DNA of 64,000 nt, from positions 202,001 to 266,000 of the forward strand of contig JADKJH010000002.1 in the NCBI GenBank assembly GCA_016722505.1. Reading direction: 5' to 3'. The position numbers and the translations under genes were made by a program. Positions 44,348-53,747 of the stretch are shown one piece after another. A model generated the notes under the pieces. The model searched no databases. It saw only the letters and a program-made list of their open reading frames with translations, and had not been told where the DNA came from. The stretch is from Holophagaceae bacterium. GTDB taxonomy: Bacteria; Acidobacteriota; Holophagae; Holophagales; Holophagaceae. How positions within the stretch are numbered: position 1 is the first letter of the stretch; each line of letters starts with the position of its first letter.

Positions 44348-46549
44348 ATGCGTGTCCTTCGTTCCATTTTTTCTGCTGTATTCCTTATGGCTTCAGTCCT
44401 CATCCTGGCAACGACCGTGTCCTGCGGCGGAGGAGGCGGCGGTGGAAACAACACCCCGCCTCCGCCCACCACAGGCTCCATGAACCTCACAGTCATCGGC
44501 CTCCCCGGTTCCGTAGCCGCGTCCATCTCCATTTCAGGACCGGGCAACTTCAACCAGAGCGCCACCGGCAGCATGACGATTCCGAATTTAAGCCCCGGTT
44601 CCTACACCGTGAATGCATCCTCCGTGGCCAGCGGGGGCAGCACCTATTTAGGATCGCCAGCTACCCAGGCGGCAACCGTGATTGCTGGGCAGACCGTAAT
44701 CGCCACCGTGACCTATGCAGCCCAACCCATTTCCGTGAGCGTGAGCCCCACCAACCCGAGGGTCGGAGCGAACGGAAGCGTCCAGCTCAGCGCGGTGGTT
44801 TCCGGGAGTTCCAATCAGAATGTCACTTGGACCGTGGAAGAGGGCGCTTCGGGGGGAAGCATCACCCCCCAAGGCCTCTACACCGCACCTGCCACGACGG
44901 GGACCTACCACGTGCGGGCCACATCCGTGGCGGGCGACGGCACCAATTTCTCCCGATCGACCATCACCGTCAGCGCCCTGGGGGGATTCCACATCTACCC
45001 CAACGGCCTGGAAACCGCGCCTGGAGGAACCTATACCTTCCAGGCCCTGGATGACAACACGGTGGTCACGACTGTGACGTGGAGTGTGGATGCGGCAGCG
45101 GGTACCGTCACACCATCTGGGCTTTTCACCGCCAGTTCGAGTCTTGGCGCCTACACCTTGAGGGTCACCAACACCGCCACCCAGCAGCAGGCCACCGTTC
45201 CCATCCACATCCTTTCCAACGTGACGTTGAACCTCTATGGCTTCACCGATAGCGGCACCCTCTTCAGTTGCGATGGCGCCTTCTTTGGCTGGGAACTCCA
45301 TCCGGATACCGGAATTGACCGCACCGTCGCCTGGGATGTGGTGGAAGGCGCTCCAGGAGGCTCGCTTTTAAACATGGACTGGTATCGCATCTACCTTGGT
45401 GCACCTGCCCCTGGCATCTATCACGTGAGGGCAGTCCCAACCGCGGACCCATCCAAGATCCGGCAAAGAACCGTCACAGTCAGCGCCAATCCCAGTGTTG
45501 GCGCATTCCAGTCCACTTCGAACGCACCGGCCACGACGCGGATCGGCCATGGAGCCGCCGCCCTCCCAGACGGGCGCGTAGTCATCACTGGAGGATGTGG
45601 AGGCAATCCAGGCGGTTACCTGAGCTCGATCGAAGTCTACAATCCCGGCAGCAACACGTTCGCGACATTCGGCGCCTCGCTCCTCCAAGCCAGATCGGCT
45701 CCAGTGCTGGTGGCGCTGGACGCGAACCGGATCCTGGTGTGCGGGGGAGAAGTGGCCTATGACAGCGCCTCGAATGGTGGAGAGATCATCCAAATCGGTG
45801 CGGGCACGGTCACGACCGCGACCGGAACCATGCGCGTGCGGCGGATGGGACACCAGGTCACGGGGCTCACCACAGGTCCCAACGCTGGGAAATTCCTCAT
45901 CACTGGCGGCATGGACGAACCTAATTTCTACGGCACTGTCAGTGGCACCACGGATCTTTTCGACCCAGCCTCCAACACCTTCGCGCCCCTTCCACAGAAC
46001 ATGGAGTTGGCTCGGGTCAACCACAGCGCCACCCGGTTGAACGATGGCCGGGTGCTCATTGTCGGGGGCAACGACGGACACTCCGAGCTGTCTTCAGCGG
46101 AAATCTATGATCCGATCGCAGGTACTTTCACCTACACAGCTGGACATTTGGCCACTGCCCGGGCCTACCATACGGCGACTCTTCTGAATGACGGGACTGT
46201 GCTGATCGTCGGTGGGAACACCGTAAGCGGGCACCCGGAAAGCTGTGAAGTCTTTAATCCAGCCACCGGGAATTTCACCGCGGGGCCAGACATGGCGGAG
46301 GGGAGATTGTTCCATACCGCCACGCGGCTCAACGACGGCCGGGTGCTTGTGATTGGTGGAAATTCCGGGAGCTACCGCTACCACGGCACTGCGGAGGTTT
46401 TCACGCCCGGCCCCAACAGCTGGGCGTATTCGGGACGCATGTCCAAACCACGGGAACGCCACACTGCGGTCTTGCTACCAAGCGGCAAAGTACTGGTCAC
46501 GGGGGATCTGGATCCTAAATCCGCTCCCGCCGGCGAAACATCGAACTAA
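44348..46549 (+). CDS. Ig-like and Kelch-repeat lipoprotein
   Basis: 733 residues. The signal with lipobox (ILATTVSC) is followed by a poly-Gly/Pro linker. About four Ig-like or Big domains span ~45-380 ('ISVSVSPTNPRVGANGSVQLSAVVSG', 'GGSITPQGLYTAPATTGTYHVRATS', 'GTVTPSGLFTASSS'). Residues ~390-730 carry five to six Kelch/galactose-oxidase-type repeats ('ATRIGHGAAALPDGRVVITGG', 'NHSATRLNDGRVLIVGGNDG', 'SAEIYDPIAGTFTYT'), forming a propeller. Copper-oxidase ligands cannot be recognised, so a binding or adhesion role is more likely than catalysis. Predicted to be surface or periplasmic. Confidence 0.85.
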   Translation: MRVLRSIFSAVFLMASVLILATTVSCGGGGGGGNNTPPPPTTGSMNLTVIGLPGSVAASISISGPGNFNQSATGSMTIPNLSPGSYTVNASSVASGGSTYLGSPATQAATVIAGQTVIATVTYAAQPISVSVSPTNPRVGANGSVQLSAVVSGSSNQNVTWTVEEGASGGSITPQGLYTAPATTGTYHVRATSVAGDGTNFSRSTITVSALGGFHIYPNGLETAPGGTYTFQALDDNTVVTTVTWSVDAAAGTVTPSGLFTASSSLGAYTLRVTNTATQQQATVPIHILSNVTLNLYGFTDSGTLFSCDGAFFGWELHPDTGIDRTVAWDVVEGAPGGSLLNMDWYRIYLGAPAPGIYHVRAVPTADPSKIRQRTVTVSANPSVGAFQSTSNAPATTRIGHGAAALPDGRVVITGGCGGNPGGYLSSIEVYNPGSNTFATFGASLLQARSAPVLVALDANRILVCGGEVAYDSASNGGEIIQIGAGTVTTATGTMRVRRMGHQVTGLTTGPNAGKFLITGGMDEPNFYGTVSGTTDLFDPASNTFAPLPQNMELARVNHSATRLNDGRVLIVGGNDGHSELSSAEIYDPIAGTFTYTAGHLATARAYHTATLLNDGTVLIVGGNTVSGHPESCEVFNPATGNFTAGPDMAEGRLFHTATRLNDGRVLVIGGNSGSYRYHGTAEVFTPGPNSWAYSGRMSKPRERHTAVLLPSGKVLVTGDLDPKSAPAGETSN

Positions 46550-46606
46550 GTGATTTGATCAATAGTCAGCCCCAGGCGACAAAGGGCAAACGATCATCGG
46601 GCATCT

Positions 46607-47026
46607 TTAATCAATGGGTTCGATTTTCTTGTTTGCTTCAGGAGTTTTATCGCGCTCAAGTACGGGCCAAAAACTCTGTTCGTATAGGAAAGCAAAAGTC
46701 ATGGTGATGCTGGTGACCATGATCACCACAACGGCATCCGCCGCTGGTTTTTCGCCCAGCAGCGGAATGCAGCATCGAATGAGAAGCACAAAGCTTGAAA
46801 GTGCCGAGAGCCATCCTCCAGCGCGATGCCGGAGCAGGAGCGGGGCGGCTGCCAGCAAAAAGCCGCCCAGACCCCAGGCCATCCAATAACCTGCCTCCCA
46901 AGATGCGATGTCCCGGCTTGGGTCATTCAGTGAAAAAGCGAACCAGGCCACGGCCCTTTCCAAAAGCAGTAGGCTCAAAAGCAGCCAGTTCCAGCCACCT
47001 TTTTCAGAAGTCTTGGGTATTTCCAT
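46607..47026 (-). CDS. Small membrane protein, unknown
   Basis: 139 residues with about four hydrophobic segments (~13-30, ~48-64, ~72-88, ~98-115) and a charged C-terminus (LERDKTPEANKKIEPID). No family signature is recognised. The codon pattern and membrane topology support a real gene, but no Shine-Dalgarno sequence precedes the ATG, so the start is uncertain. It is divergent from the symporter gene 63 nt away and convergent with the Kelch lipoprotein. Confidence 0.6.
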   Translation of the reverse strand: MEIPKTSEKGGWNWLLLSLLLLERAVAWFAFSLNDPSRDIASWEAGYWMAWGLGGFLLAAAPLLLRHRAGGWLSALSSFVLLIRCCIPLLGEKPAADAVVVIMVTSITMTFAFLYEQSFWPVLERDKTPEANKKIEPID

Positions 47027-47089
47027 GATTGCAGTATCGCAAGGTTACGAGCCCATGTGGGACACTTCCAGTTCAGTGTCGAGGCTTAG

Positions 47090-48403
47090 ATGCATGTAAA
47101 AAAACCCTGGTACCGGTCCAGCACCCTATGGATCTTTTTCGGTCTGTTCATGGGCGTGGTGCTCGGCGGATTTCTCCCCAAAGACCAGCATCCCGTGTGG
47201 TGGGAACTCTTCCATTTCCTGAGCAAAGGCTTCATCGCCCTGATCAAGGGGCTCATCGTGCCCCTGCTCTTCAGCACCATCGTGGTGGGCATTGCGCAGT
47301 CGGGCGACATGAAGGCCGTGGGACGGATGGGCGGCAAAGCCCTGCTCTATTTCGAAATCGTCACCACCCTGGCGCTTTTCATCGGCCTGGCCATCGCCAA
47401 CCTGGTGAAACCCGGCGCGAACCTGCCCCTGAATCTCGCCGCCCATGGTCCCGTGACCGCAGCCCAGGCCAAGAGCGGCTGGGATATCGCCATGCACATG
47501 TTCCCATCCAATCTCATGAAGCACGCCGCGGAGGGCGATATCCTTCCGGTGGTGGTATTCGCAGCGCTCTTCGGCATTGCGCTCACCCATATCGGGGACC
47601 GGGGGAAACCAGTGCTGGCCTTCTTCGACGGGGTGGCCCAGACCATGTTCAAGTACACGGACATGGTGATGATGCTCACGCCCCTGGGCGTTTTTGGGTC
47701 CATGGCCTTCAACGTGAGCGAGATGGCCGCGGGGCATGAAATCGCAGGCGTGATGCTCAAGGGCTGGCCGGCGGTCTTCCATCTGCTGAAGCAGTATTCA
47801 CTGCTGGTCGGCAGCCTCTACTTCGCCCTGGTCTGCCTGTTTGTGCTGGTGTTCGTGCCGGTGATGCTGATGTGCCGGATCAAGGTCTTCGGCTTCATCA
47901 AGGCCATCCGCGAACCAGCGCTGACAGCCTTCTCCACCGCCAGTAGCGAAGCCGCGCTCCCGAAACTGCTCGAGGAAACCGTGCGCTTCGGCGTGCCCCG
48001 CCGGGTGGCCAGCTTCGTCATTCCGACGGGCTACAGCTTCAACCTGGATGGCTCGACGCTCTACCTCGTGCTGGCCAGCCTCACCATCGCCCAGGCGGCC
48101 CACATCGAAATGAGCCTGTGGCAGCAGATCGCCATGGTCTTCACCTTCATGCTCACCTCGAAAGGCGTGGCGGGGGTGCCCCGGGCGACGCTCGTCATCA
48201 TCGCGGGAACCTGTGCCAGCTTCGGCTTACCAGGCGAGGCGGGAATCGCCATGCTGCTGGCCGTGGATGAAATCATGGACATGGCCCGCACCACCATCAA
48301 CGTCATCGGCAACGGATTGGCCAGCGTGGTCATCGCCAAATGGGAAGGGGTTTTCGGCACCGACACCGAACCTCTGCCCAACGAAGAAGAACAAACGGCT
48401 TAG
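47090..48403 (+). CDS. Dicarboxylate/glutamate:cation symporter (DAACS family)
   Basis: 437 residues, eight membrane segments plus two re-entrant hairpins expected. Diagnostic motifs: 'ALIKGLIVPLLFSTIVVGI', the HP1 serine motif 'AFSTASSEAALP', 'GYSFNLDGSTLYL' in TM7 (the family's NMDGT), 'TSKGVAGVPRAT' in HP2 and 'DEIMDMARTTINVIGNGLAS' in TM8. The TM8 Arg (M-A-R-T) is the residue that selects dicarboxylates such as glutamate, aspartate or C4 acids. It imports substrate with H+ or Na+ through the cytoplasmic membrane. GAGG lies 5 nt upstream. The HAD gene follows after 20 nt. Confidence 0.94.
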   Translation: MHVKKPWYRSSTLWIFFGLFMGVVLGGFLPKDQHPVWWELFHFLSKGFIALIKGLIVPLLFSTIVVGIAQSGDMKAVGRMGGKALLYFEIVTTLALFIGLAIANLVKPGANLPLNLAAHGPVTAAQAKSGWDIAMHMFPSNLMKHAAEGDILPVVVFAALFGIALTHIGDRGKPVLAFFDGVAQTMFKYTDMVMMLTPLGVFGSMAFNVSEMAAGHEIAGVMLKGWPAVFHLLKQYSLLVGSLYFALVCLFVLVFVPVMLMCRIKVFGFIKAIREPALTAFSTASSEAALPKLLEETVRFGVPRRVASFVIPTGYSFNLDGSTLYLVLASLTIAQAAHIEMSLWQQIAMVFTFMLTSKGVAGVPRATLVIIAGTCASFGLPGEAGIAMLLAVDEIMDMARTTINVIGNGLASVVIAKWEGVFGTDTEPLPNEEEQTA

Positions 48404-48423
48404 GCGGAAAAGGAAACTGGTCC

Positions 48424-49071
48424 ATGAAGCTTTTTATTTTTGATTTCGATGGCACGCTGGTGGATTCAAAACCGATCATCGAAGCGGGCATGGCCCACAC
48501 ACTGGAGGTTCTTGGCCTCCCCATGGCGCTTCGTGATGAATGGCTGAAATACGTAGGCCTGCCTGTGGAGGAAGGCATCCGCCGGACTTTTCCGCTGGAT
48601 GAAACGCTGACCTACGAAAAAGTGGTGACCGCTTACCGTACCTTTGACCACCAAGGCCACGAGCCTCTGATCCAGGCCTTCGAAGGCATTCCCGAATTCA
48701 TCGCCGAGTTGCATGATCAGGGGCGGCCCATGGCCATCGCTACTTCCAAGCGCAATCGCGGCCTGAAACCAACCATGCTGCGCATGGGCTGGTGGGACTG
48801 GTTCGACCCCATCGTCACACCCGATGAGGTAGAGCATGCCAAGCCCCATCCCGAAAGCCTCCGTCAGATCCTGGAACGGACAGACCGGGAGGCTGACGAT
48901 TGCTTGATGATCGGCGACACACCTTTCGACCTGGATATGGCCACCGCAGCGGGGGTCCCAAGCCTTGCGGTGGGCTATGGCATGTATTCGGGAGAGGCGT
49001 TGGCTCCCCACCTACCCCGTTATTACGCCTCGGATGTTTCAGCGCTGCGGGATATCCTTTTGAGCCTATGA
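48424..49071 (+). CDS. HAD-superfamily phosphatase (phosphoglycolate-phosphatase-like)
   Basis: 215 residues. HAD motifs: I 'FIFDFDGTLVDS' (nucleophile D and acid/base D), II 'AIATSKR', III the Lys in 'HAKPHPE', IV 'MIGDTPFDLDMATAAG'. A helical cap domain of type C1 lies between motifs I and II. The order and spacing match the Gph/PGP-like hydrolases; the substrate is not readable. It is in an operon with the symporter (20 nt) and overlaps moaC by 4 nt (ATGA). Confidence 0.9.
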   Translation: MKLFIFDFDGTLVDSKPIIEAGMAHTLEVLGLPMALRDEWLKYVGLPVEEGIRRTFPLDETLTYEKVVTAYRTFDHQGHEPLIQAFEGIPEFIAELHDQGRPMAIATSKRNRGLKPTMLRMGWWDWFDPIVTPDEVEHAKPHPESLRQILERTDREADDCLMIGDTPFDLDMATAAGVPSLAVGYGMYSGEALAPHLPRYYASDVSALRDILLSL

Positions 49072-49583
49072 GCCTTCCAGTTGATTTGACCCACCTCGAT
49101 CCAGAAGGGCGTCCCCAGATGGTGGACGTTTCCAGGAAAGCACCCACACGGCGGCGGGCAGTTGCGGCAGGCTGTCTGATACTTGGCGAAACCGAGGCTA
49201 GGGCCCTCGAGGCTGGTGCCCTTCCCAAGGGAGATCCATGGAACCTGGCCCGCATCGGAGCGGTGAATGGTGTCAAGCTCGCTTCCGACCTGATCCCTCT
49301 GGCCCATCCTCTTTCGGTGGACGGCATCAACGTGGAGCATTATTGGGATCAGGGCACCTCTACGGCTTGGCTGAAGGTCGAAGTTTCTGTCGAGGCCCGG
49401 ACGGGGGTGGAGATGGAGGCCATTGCAGGAGTTTGCGGGGGCCTGATCGTGCTTTATGACATGCTCAAGGCGGCCGGGCAAAATATGGCACTGGGTCCGG
49501 TACGGCTTCTGCTGAAGGAAGGGGGACGTCGGGGGATTGTCACCAATTCTCTGCCAGGCTGTCCCTGGTCTGGCTCACTTTGA
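49068..49583 (+). CDS. moaC: Cyclic pyranopterin monophosphate synthase MoaC
   Basis: 171 residues starting inside the HAD stop codon (ATGA overlap). MoaC converts 3',8-cyclo-7,8-dihydro-GTP to cyclic pyranopterin monophosphate in molybdenum cofactor synthesis. Conserved elements: 'MVDVSRKAPTRRRAVAAG', 'LPKGDPWNLARIGAVNGVKLASDLIPLAHPL' (Lys of KGD and His of HPL; the usual Cys before HPL is Ala), 'TGVEMEAIAGV' and 'LIVLYDMLKA', and 'GPVRLLLKEGG'. The known active-site Lys, His, Glu and Asp residues are all present. No other moa gene is in the window. Confidence 0.92.
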   Translation: MSLPVDLTHLDPEGRPQMVDVSRKAPTRRRAVAAGCLILGETEARALEAGALPKGDPWNLARIGAVNGVKLASDLIPLAHPLSVDGINVEHYWDQGTSTAWLKVEVSVEARTGVEMEAIAGVCGGLIVLYDMLKAAGQNMALGPVRLLLKEGGRRGIVTNSLPGCPWSGSL

Positions 49584-49721
49584 AGGGCTTGTTAAAAACA
49601 ATTTTCATTTGCACCTCGCGAAATGGCGGGGTAGTCTGAACCATCCAACGCGATCACTTCGGAGTTCGCACCCCCATAACTGGAAGCTGGTTCGCTTGCT
49701 TCCCCAGTCCAAGGGCTCCCA

Positions 49722-50717
49722 ATGCGAAATTTGCTTCTGACCTTAGTGGTTGCGTCCGTCTCGGGCGTGCTTCCAGCCGCTTCCTCCCACGCTTCAGTTC
49801 ACCGTGTCCGCAGAGGCGAGACCGCAGCCAGCATTGCACGCGCCAACGGTATGAGTTTGGCCCAGTTATCGGCTCTGAATCCCGGTCTCCGATTGGCAAA
49901 GCTGAAGCCGGGAACAGGCCTTCGCCTGAGCAGCCCAGCTCGGCTTGCCGCTGAAAAAAGCAGATCCCAGACACCTCTTGTTCTCGCGACAATTCCCGCA
50001 CTGCCCGCTACGCCAATTCTGCGTTCCACTGGCTTGAGCCATCTGGAACGAATGCTTCCCTCCAACCCGAGTCCCGAAGCGGCCATCGGCGGAACAGTGG
50101 GAACAGTGGGGAGCGGACTAGAAGTTCCTGATCGTTTTGCCACAGAACTGCGGCCTGTGTTGGGAATCCCGACCGCTGCCGAGGCAAATCTACCAAAAAA
50201 CCCTGAATTCACTCCGGTAGACCGGGAACACATGGATCTGATCTGGCCGGTGGAGACCCGCAGCATCAGTTCCGCATGGGGTCCGCGGATGCGGTCCAAG
50301 GTCATCCGAGTCAAGAACCATCACAAAAAGAAGAGGGTTCGCTATCGCGGCAGCCACAAGGGTGTGGATCTGAATGCACCCATGGGCACTTCTGTTTTTG
50401 CCGCCATGGATGGCCAGGTGATTGCAGTCGGAAGACAGCGCCAGTACGGGAATTTCGTCACCATTGACCACGGCAATGGCGTCGTCACACATTATGGGCA
50501 CCACCGTACCAACTTGGTGGAAGTGGGTGATGTGGTACGCCGCGGCCAGAAGATCGCCGAGGTGGGCCGGACCGGTAATTCCACGGGCCCCCACCTGCAT
50601 TTCGAACTTCGCATGGATGGCAGCCAGCGCAACCCACTACCTTTCCTGAATGATGAAGAAGAGATCTCAGCTGAAGTGCTGGCTATGAACGCACAAATTG
50701 GGGAATCCCGCCGCTAG
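49722..50717 (+). CDS. LysM-M23 peptidoglycan metallopeptidase
   Basis: 331 residues with a signal peptide (to ~24). A LysM domain (~26-70: 'VHRVRRGETAASIARANGMSLAQLSALNPGL') binds peptidoglycan. A Pro/Ser-rich linker precedes the M23 domain (~190-310), with zinc ligands in 'SHKGVDLNAP' (HxxxD) and 'GPHLHFEL' (HxH), and 'THYGHH' upstream. It is an LytM-type endopeptidase or regulator of amidases in cell separation; the intact ligands suggest activity. A weak TTGCAC-N17-TAGTCT pair at 49609-49637 may be its promoter. Confidence 0.92.
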   Translation: MRNLLLTLVVASVSGVLPAASSHASVHRVRRGETAASIARANGMSLAQLSALNPGLRLAKLKPGTGLRLSSPARLAAEKSRSQTPLVLATIPALPATPILRSTGLSHLERMLPSNPSPEAAIGGTVGTVGSGLEVPDRFATELRPVLGIPTAAEANLPKNPEFTPVDREHMDLIWPVETRSISSAWGPRMRSKVIRVKNHHKKKRVRYRGSHKGVDLNAPMGTSVFAAMDGQVIAVGRQRQYGNFVTIDHGNGVVTHYGHHRTNLVEVGDVVRRGQKIAEVGRTGNSTGPHLHFELRMDGSQRNPLPFLNDEEEISAEVLAMNAQIGESRR

Positions 50718-50949
50718 CCAGGCTTGATCGGGAACTTTCTCCCCCTCCACAGAACCCAGGTGTGTCGGGCATTCACCGTGAGCGTTGATGCGGCATGCGT
50801 GGTAATCTCTAGGGTCCGCCACGCGCTGGCCGACGTATTGTAGCCATTGCGTTACCGCGTCTTATCTCAAGCCCTCTAGCCACCAAGCCCCAAGGCGATG
50901 AGCATACGATTTATCAACTAAGGGTATAGCTTTTAACGAGGATGGAAAC

Positions 50950-52803
50950 ATGGCGTTTGAACACCTCGGTCGGGGTGCAAGGCGAGCGATATCGGCCCTT
51001 ATGGCCTTTGGCGCTGCGGGATTCCTGACCTTCTCGTTAGCATGCAAATCCTCTTCAACCAGCACTGGAACCGTGACTGAAACGAAGACCGCCACGATCA
51101 GTGGAAAGGTCACCTATGTGCGCATTCCACTTCTAAGTGATGCCAATGGCGTGCCCACGGGGCTTGAAACCAATCCTGCGAATTTCAAGGTGCTTCCTTT
51201 ACGTGGCGCCCAGATCCGGGTCTACCAGGCCAAGGATGAAACCAATCCGGATGGCAGCAAGACCCGTGTTTGGATACCCATCCAAACAAATACGGATTCC
51301 ACAGGCTCCTACAGTGCCACAGTGCCCCAAGGATCCGAGACCTTCGTGGAGGTCACCAGCATCTTCCAGATTTCAAGTCAATATGCCCGGATCATTGCAG
51401 AACCGAATGGGATCAATAGCACGCAACCACAATCCGAACGGGTCATCTACTCTGTCAGAAAAGGTGCCGATGGCACTGCCCCAGCTGGCAATCCAACCCC
51501 TGGTTCGTCGATCAGCGCTAACGCCACGTTGAATTTTGATCTGGGTCTTAGTGATAAGTTATGGATCGCCCCCTCCAACTTGATCCAGCCATCGGCAGCG
51601 GTTGTTGAGTCTTCCACCACAGGAAGCAGACCCTTTGCCGTGGGAGATTCATTCTATGCATTCGGATCTATTTATTCAGGGAGTGCATCGGCATCTTCCA
51701 TCCTGGATGTGCACTATCGGCCTGGTATTTCCGAGACCAGAGGCAGTTTCATCGAGTTTGATAAAAGTAAGTTTCCACTCTCATTCGATGGCGGCAGTGG
51801 TCACTATTTTGGGTCCTTGCGGGGATCCGCTTCCAACGATGACGCTTGGGACGAAGGCATCATTTTCCCTCTCCTGGGCCGCTTCTTCCTTTATACCCAG
51901 GGGCAGACAAGTCTTTTCCCCCCCTCCAGTTCACTACTGGATCTCTCTCCTGATGTCGCCATCATCGAAGGCTTGGCCCCTCTCATGGCTGCCAATGCCT
52001 TGAAGTCCCCATATCTGGCTGACACTAGTAGTGGAACAATCCAACTCCAGGATGTCCGCAGTCTGGTAGGTGTGTCGGTTGCCAAGCAGACGGTATATTC
52101 CGCTCCAAATATCCGGGCGCTTGGATGGGAACTGGTGCTGAAAGCCAACAGCATTGCCGCACCAGGTTCAGCCACCACCTGGTCCACCATCAATCCCGCC
52201 GCGATGTTACGATTTTTTAACCTGATTTCCCCTACGGACCGGTCTGATAGTTCGAGTATCTATCAACAACTGGGGCGATTGAAGGAGGTCAAGTCCAGTT
52301 CTGACCCTATTGATCTCGCGGCCATTTTCACAGATGCGACGCTCACGAGCCTGACAACCCCATTTCAGATCACCTGGCCCCGCCCTACAACGCCTCCACT
52401 GAACACCTTCGTTACTGATTGGGGCAGCGATCCCAATAATGCCGCGCTGGGGACAGTGTCTTTCAGCATGACCAACGCGCTGCAAGTTCAGGGAGCTTAT
52501 CCAAATGTGTCCGAAGGCGAAGTTGCCTTCGCCCGATTTGCCTTGACCAAGGACACCGCCTACAACCTGAAAGTGGTAAGTTCCATCGGTCTCCTACCTG
52601 TGGGGGGCACCATCGAAATTCGATTTCCACTCACAGGCCTCACATACACCTTTGATGGAACTTCCACCTCAAATTCAGTCCGTCTGGTGCTCTCAGGCAA
52701 CTCGACTACACCGGTGGTGTACCCTGTGCGAATAAGGCTACTCAGCCCGACTGCCTTGATTCCAGATTTCACGGCCACAGTGCAGCTGACGGTCGCCAAC
52801 TGA
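50950..52803 (+). CDS. Large exported lipoprotein, unknown
   Basis: 617 residues. The signal ends in a lipobox (LTFSLAC) followed by a Ser/Thr linker. Residues ~50-130 look like a carboxypeptidase-regulatory or Big-type beta domain ('ATISGKVTYVRIPLLSD', 'GAQIRVYQAKDE', 'TNTDSTGSYSATVPQGSETFVEVTS'). The remainder is rich in Ser/Thr/Pro and beta-strand-like, with no family that I recognise; the last ~100 residues form another beta domain. An ATG at this position follows GAGGATGG. The 232-nt gap before it holds no recognisable RNA or gene. It is convergent with a beta-barrel gene and near the PKD lipoprotein, which may be related in function. Confidence 0.75.
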   Translation: MAFEHLGRGARRAISALMAFGAAGFLTFSLACKSSSTSTGTVTETKTATISGKVTYVRIPLLSDANGVPTGLETNPANFKVLPLRGAQIRVYQAKDETNPDGSKTRVWIPIQTNTDSTGSYSATVPQGSETFVEVTSIFQISSQYARIIAEPNGINSTQPQSERVIYSVRKGADGTAPAGNPTPGSSISANATLNFDLGLSDKLWIAPSNLIQPSAAVVESSTTGSRPFAVGDSFYAFGSIYSGSASASSILDVHYRPGISETRGSFIEFDKSKFPLSFDGGSGHYFGSLRGSASNDDAWDEGIIFPLLGRFFLYTQGQTSLFPPSSSLLDLSPDVAIIEGLAPLMAANALKSPYLADTSSGTIQLQDVRSLVGVSVAKQTVYSAPNIRALGWELVLKANSIAAPGSATTWSTINPAAMLRFFNLISPTDRSDSSSIYQQLGRLKEVKSSSDPIDLAAIFTDATLTSLTTPFQITWPRPTTPPLNTFVTDWGSDPNNAALGTVSFSMTNALQVQGAYPNVSEGEVAFARFALTKDTAYNLKVVSSIGLLPVGGTIEIRFPLTGLTYTFDGTSTSNSVRLVLSGNSTTPVVYPVRIRLLSPTALIPDFTATVQLTVAN

Positions 52804-52836
52804 TACCAACGACCTCACAAGAAAGCAAACCGATCA

Positions 52837-52874
52837 CTACAAGAAGGGCTCCCAAACGGGAGCCCTTCTTGTAG
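52837..52874. terminator. Perfect 17-bp hairpin between convergent genes
   Basis: A 17-nt arm (52837-52853) and its exact complement (52858-52874) flank an AAAC loop. It lies 34 nt after the lipoprotein stop and 89 nt before the end of the opposing gene. There is no poly-T tail beyond TTCTT inside the stem, but the symmetry suits a bidirectional terminator. Confidence 0.75.
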
Positions 52875-52962
52875 TAGCGGAGAGTGGTTTCTAATTGCTC
52901 AGAGAATCAAACAACGTGTCTATCTTTGACCAGAGAGAGGGCTGATCAAAGCGCAACTGGGC

Positions 52963-53652
52963 TTAAAATTTCAGTCCAAGGTAAACAGAGAAAGAAACCT
53001 GGGGCGCCATGGATTTGACTGTCTTTTCATCCCAATAGCTCGGGGTCAAGGAATTGGCCTGACTGGCTTTTAGCATTGCCACGGAAGCATCAAGCCCAAT
53101 GAATGGCGAGGTCCCAGCTGCCTTGAAGGCGTAGTCCAGGCTCAGCCGGCCCCAAGGCCTGACATAGGTCGCGCTCGTATCAACTCGCTGAGCTGTCGAT
53201 GGTAACGGATCCGCGTAGAGATCGCCGCTAGCATTCAGGGATTCGCCACGCACTTCAAGGTGGGCTCCCAGGTTCAAGCCAGGGGCTAAATCCCACAGGT
53301 AGCCCGCACCTACCGTCCAATAGGAATACTTGTACATGATCCCAGTGGTGTCCGTGTGGCTATTGGCCGGAGATGGTTTACTTGCGAATTTCGAGGAGGA
53401 TTCTAGCTTCCCGCCGAGGGTGTAGTACCAGTTGTTGGTTCCTGGAATTTCTCCAAGCAGGCGGATTCCAAAGCCAATCTGGTTTTCAGCCTGGTCATTG
53501 AGATCGTTCAAACCAGATCGAGGGATGATGACTTCGCGGGGGCGCACGAACTCCCCGTGGACTTGAATCCTGGATTCGCCACCGCGGTCTGGTACCTGTG
53601 CTGCGAGTGGCGTTACCAGAATGGCTGCGGTCAAAAAGGTTATGGTCTTCAC
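52963..53652 (-). CDS. Outer-membrane beta-barrel protein
   Basis: 229 residues from a GTG with CGGAGG 5 nt upstream; the ATG 13 codons earlier would break the signal peptide. Signal VKTITFLTAAILVTPLAAQ. The mature part alternates short amphipathic strands ('QIGFGIRLLGEI', 'WYYTLGGKLES', 'YWTVGAGYLWDLAPGLNLGAHLEVRGE', 'WGRLSLDYAFKA') and ends 'VSFSVYLGLKF', with a terminal Phe as in barrel assembly signals. About eight to ten strands are likely. No specific family is assigned. It is downstream of the PKD lipoprotein on the same strand, 95 nt away. Confidence 0.8.
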   Translation of the reverse strand: MKTITFLTAAILVTPLAAQVPDRGGESRIQVHGEFVRPREVIIPRSGLNDLNDQAENQIGFGIRLLGEIPGTNNWYYTLGGKLESSSKFASKPSPANSHTDTTGIMYKYSYWTVGAGYLWDLAPGLNLGAHLEVRGESLNASGDLYADPLPSTAQRVDTSATYVRPWGRLSLDYAFKAAGTSPFIGLDASVAMLKASQANSLTPSYWDEKTVKSMAPQVSFSVYLGLKF

Positions 53653-53747
53653 GGAACCTCCGGGTAGGAATGTTTGACGGTCAGGAAGCATTGAGCAGGA
53701 AATGGACCATTCGTTTTATATCAGTGTTGCGGTCCGATTTGATTTCA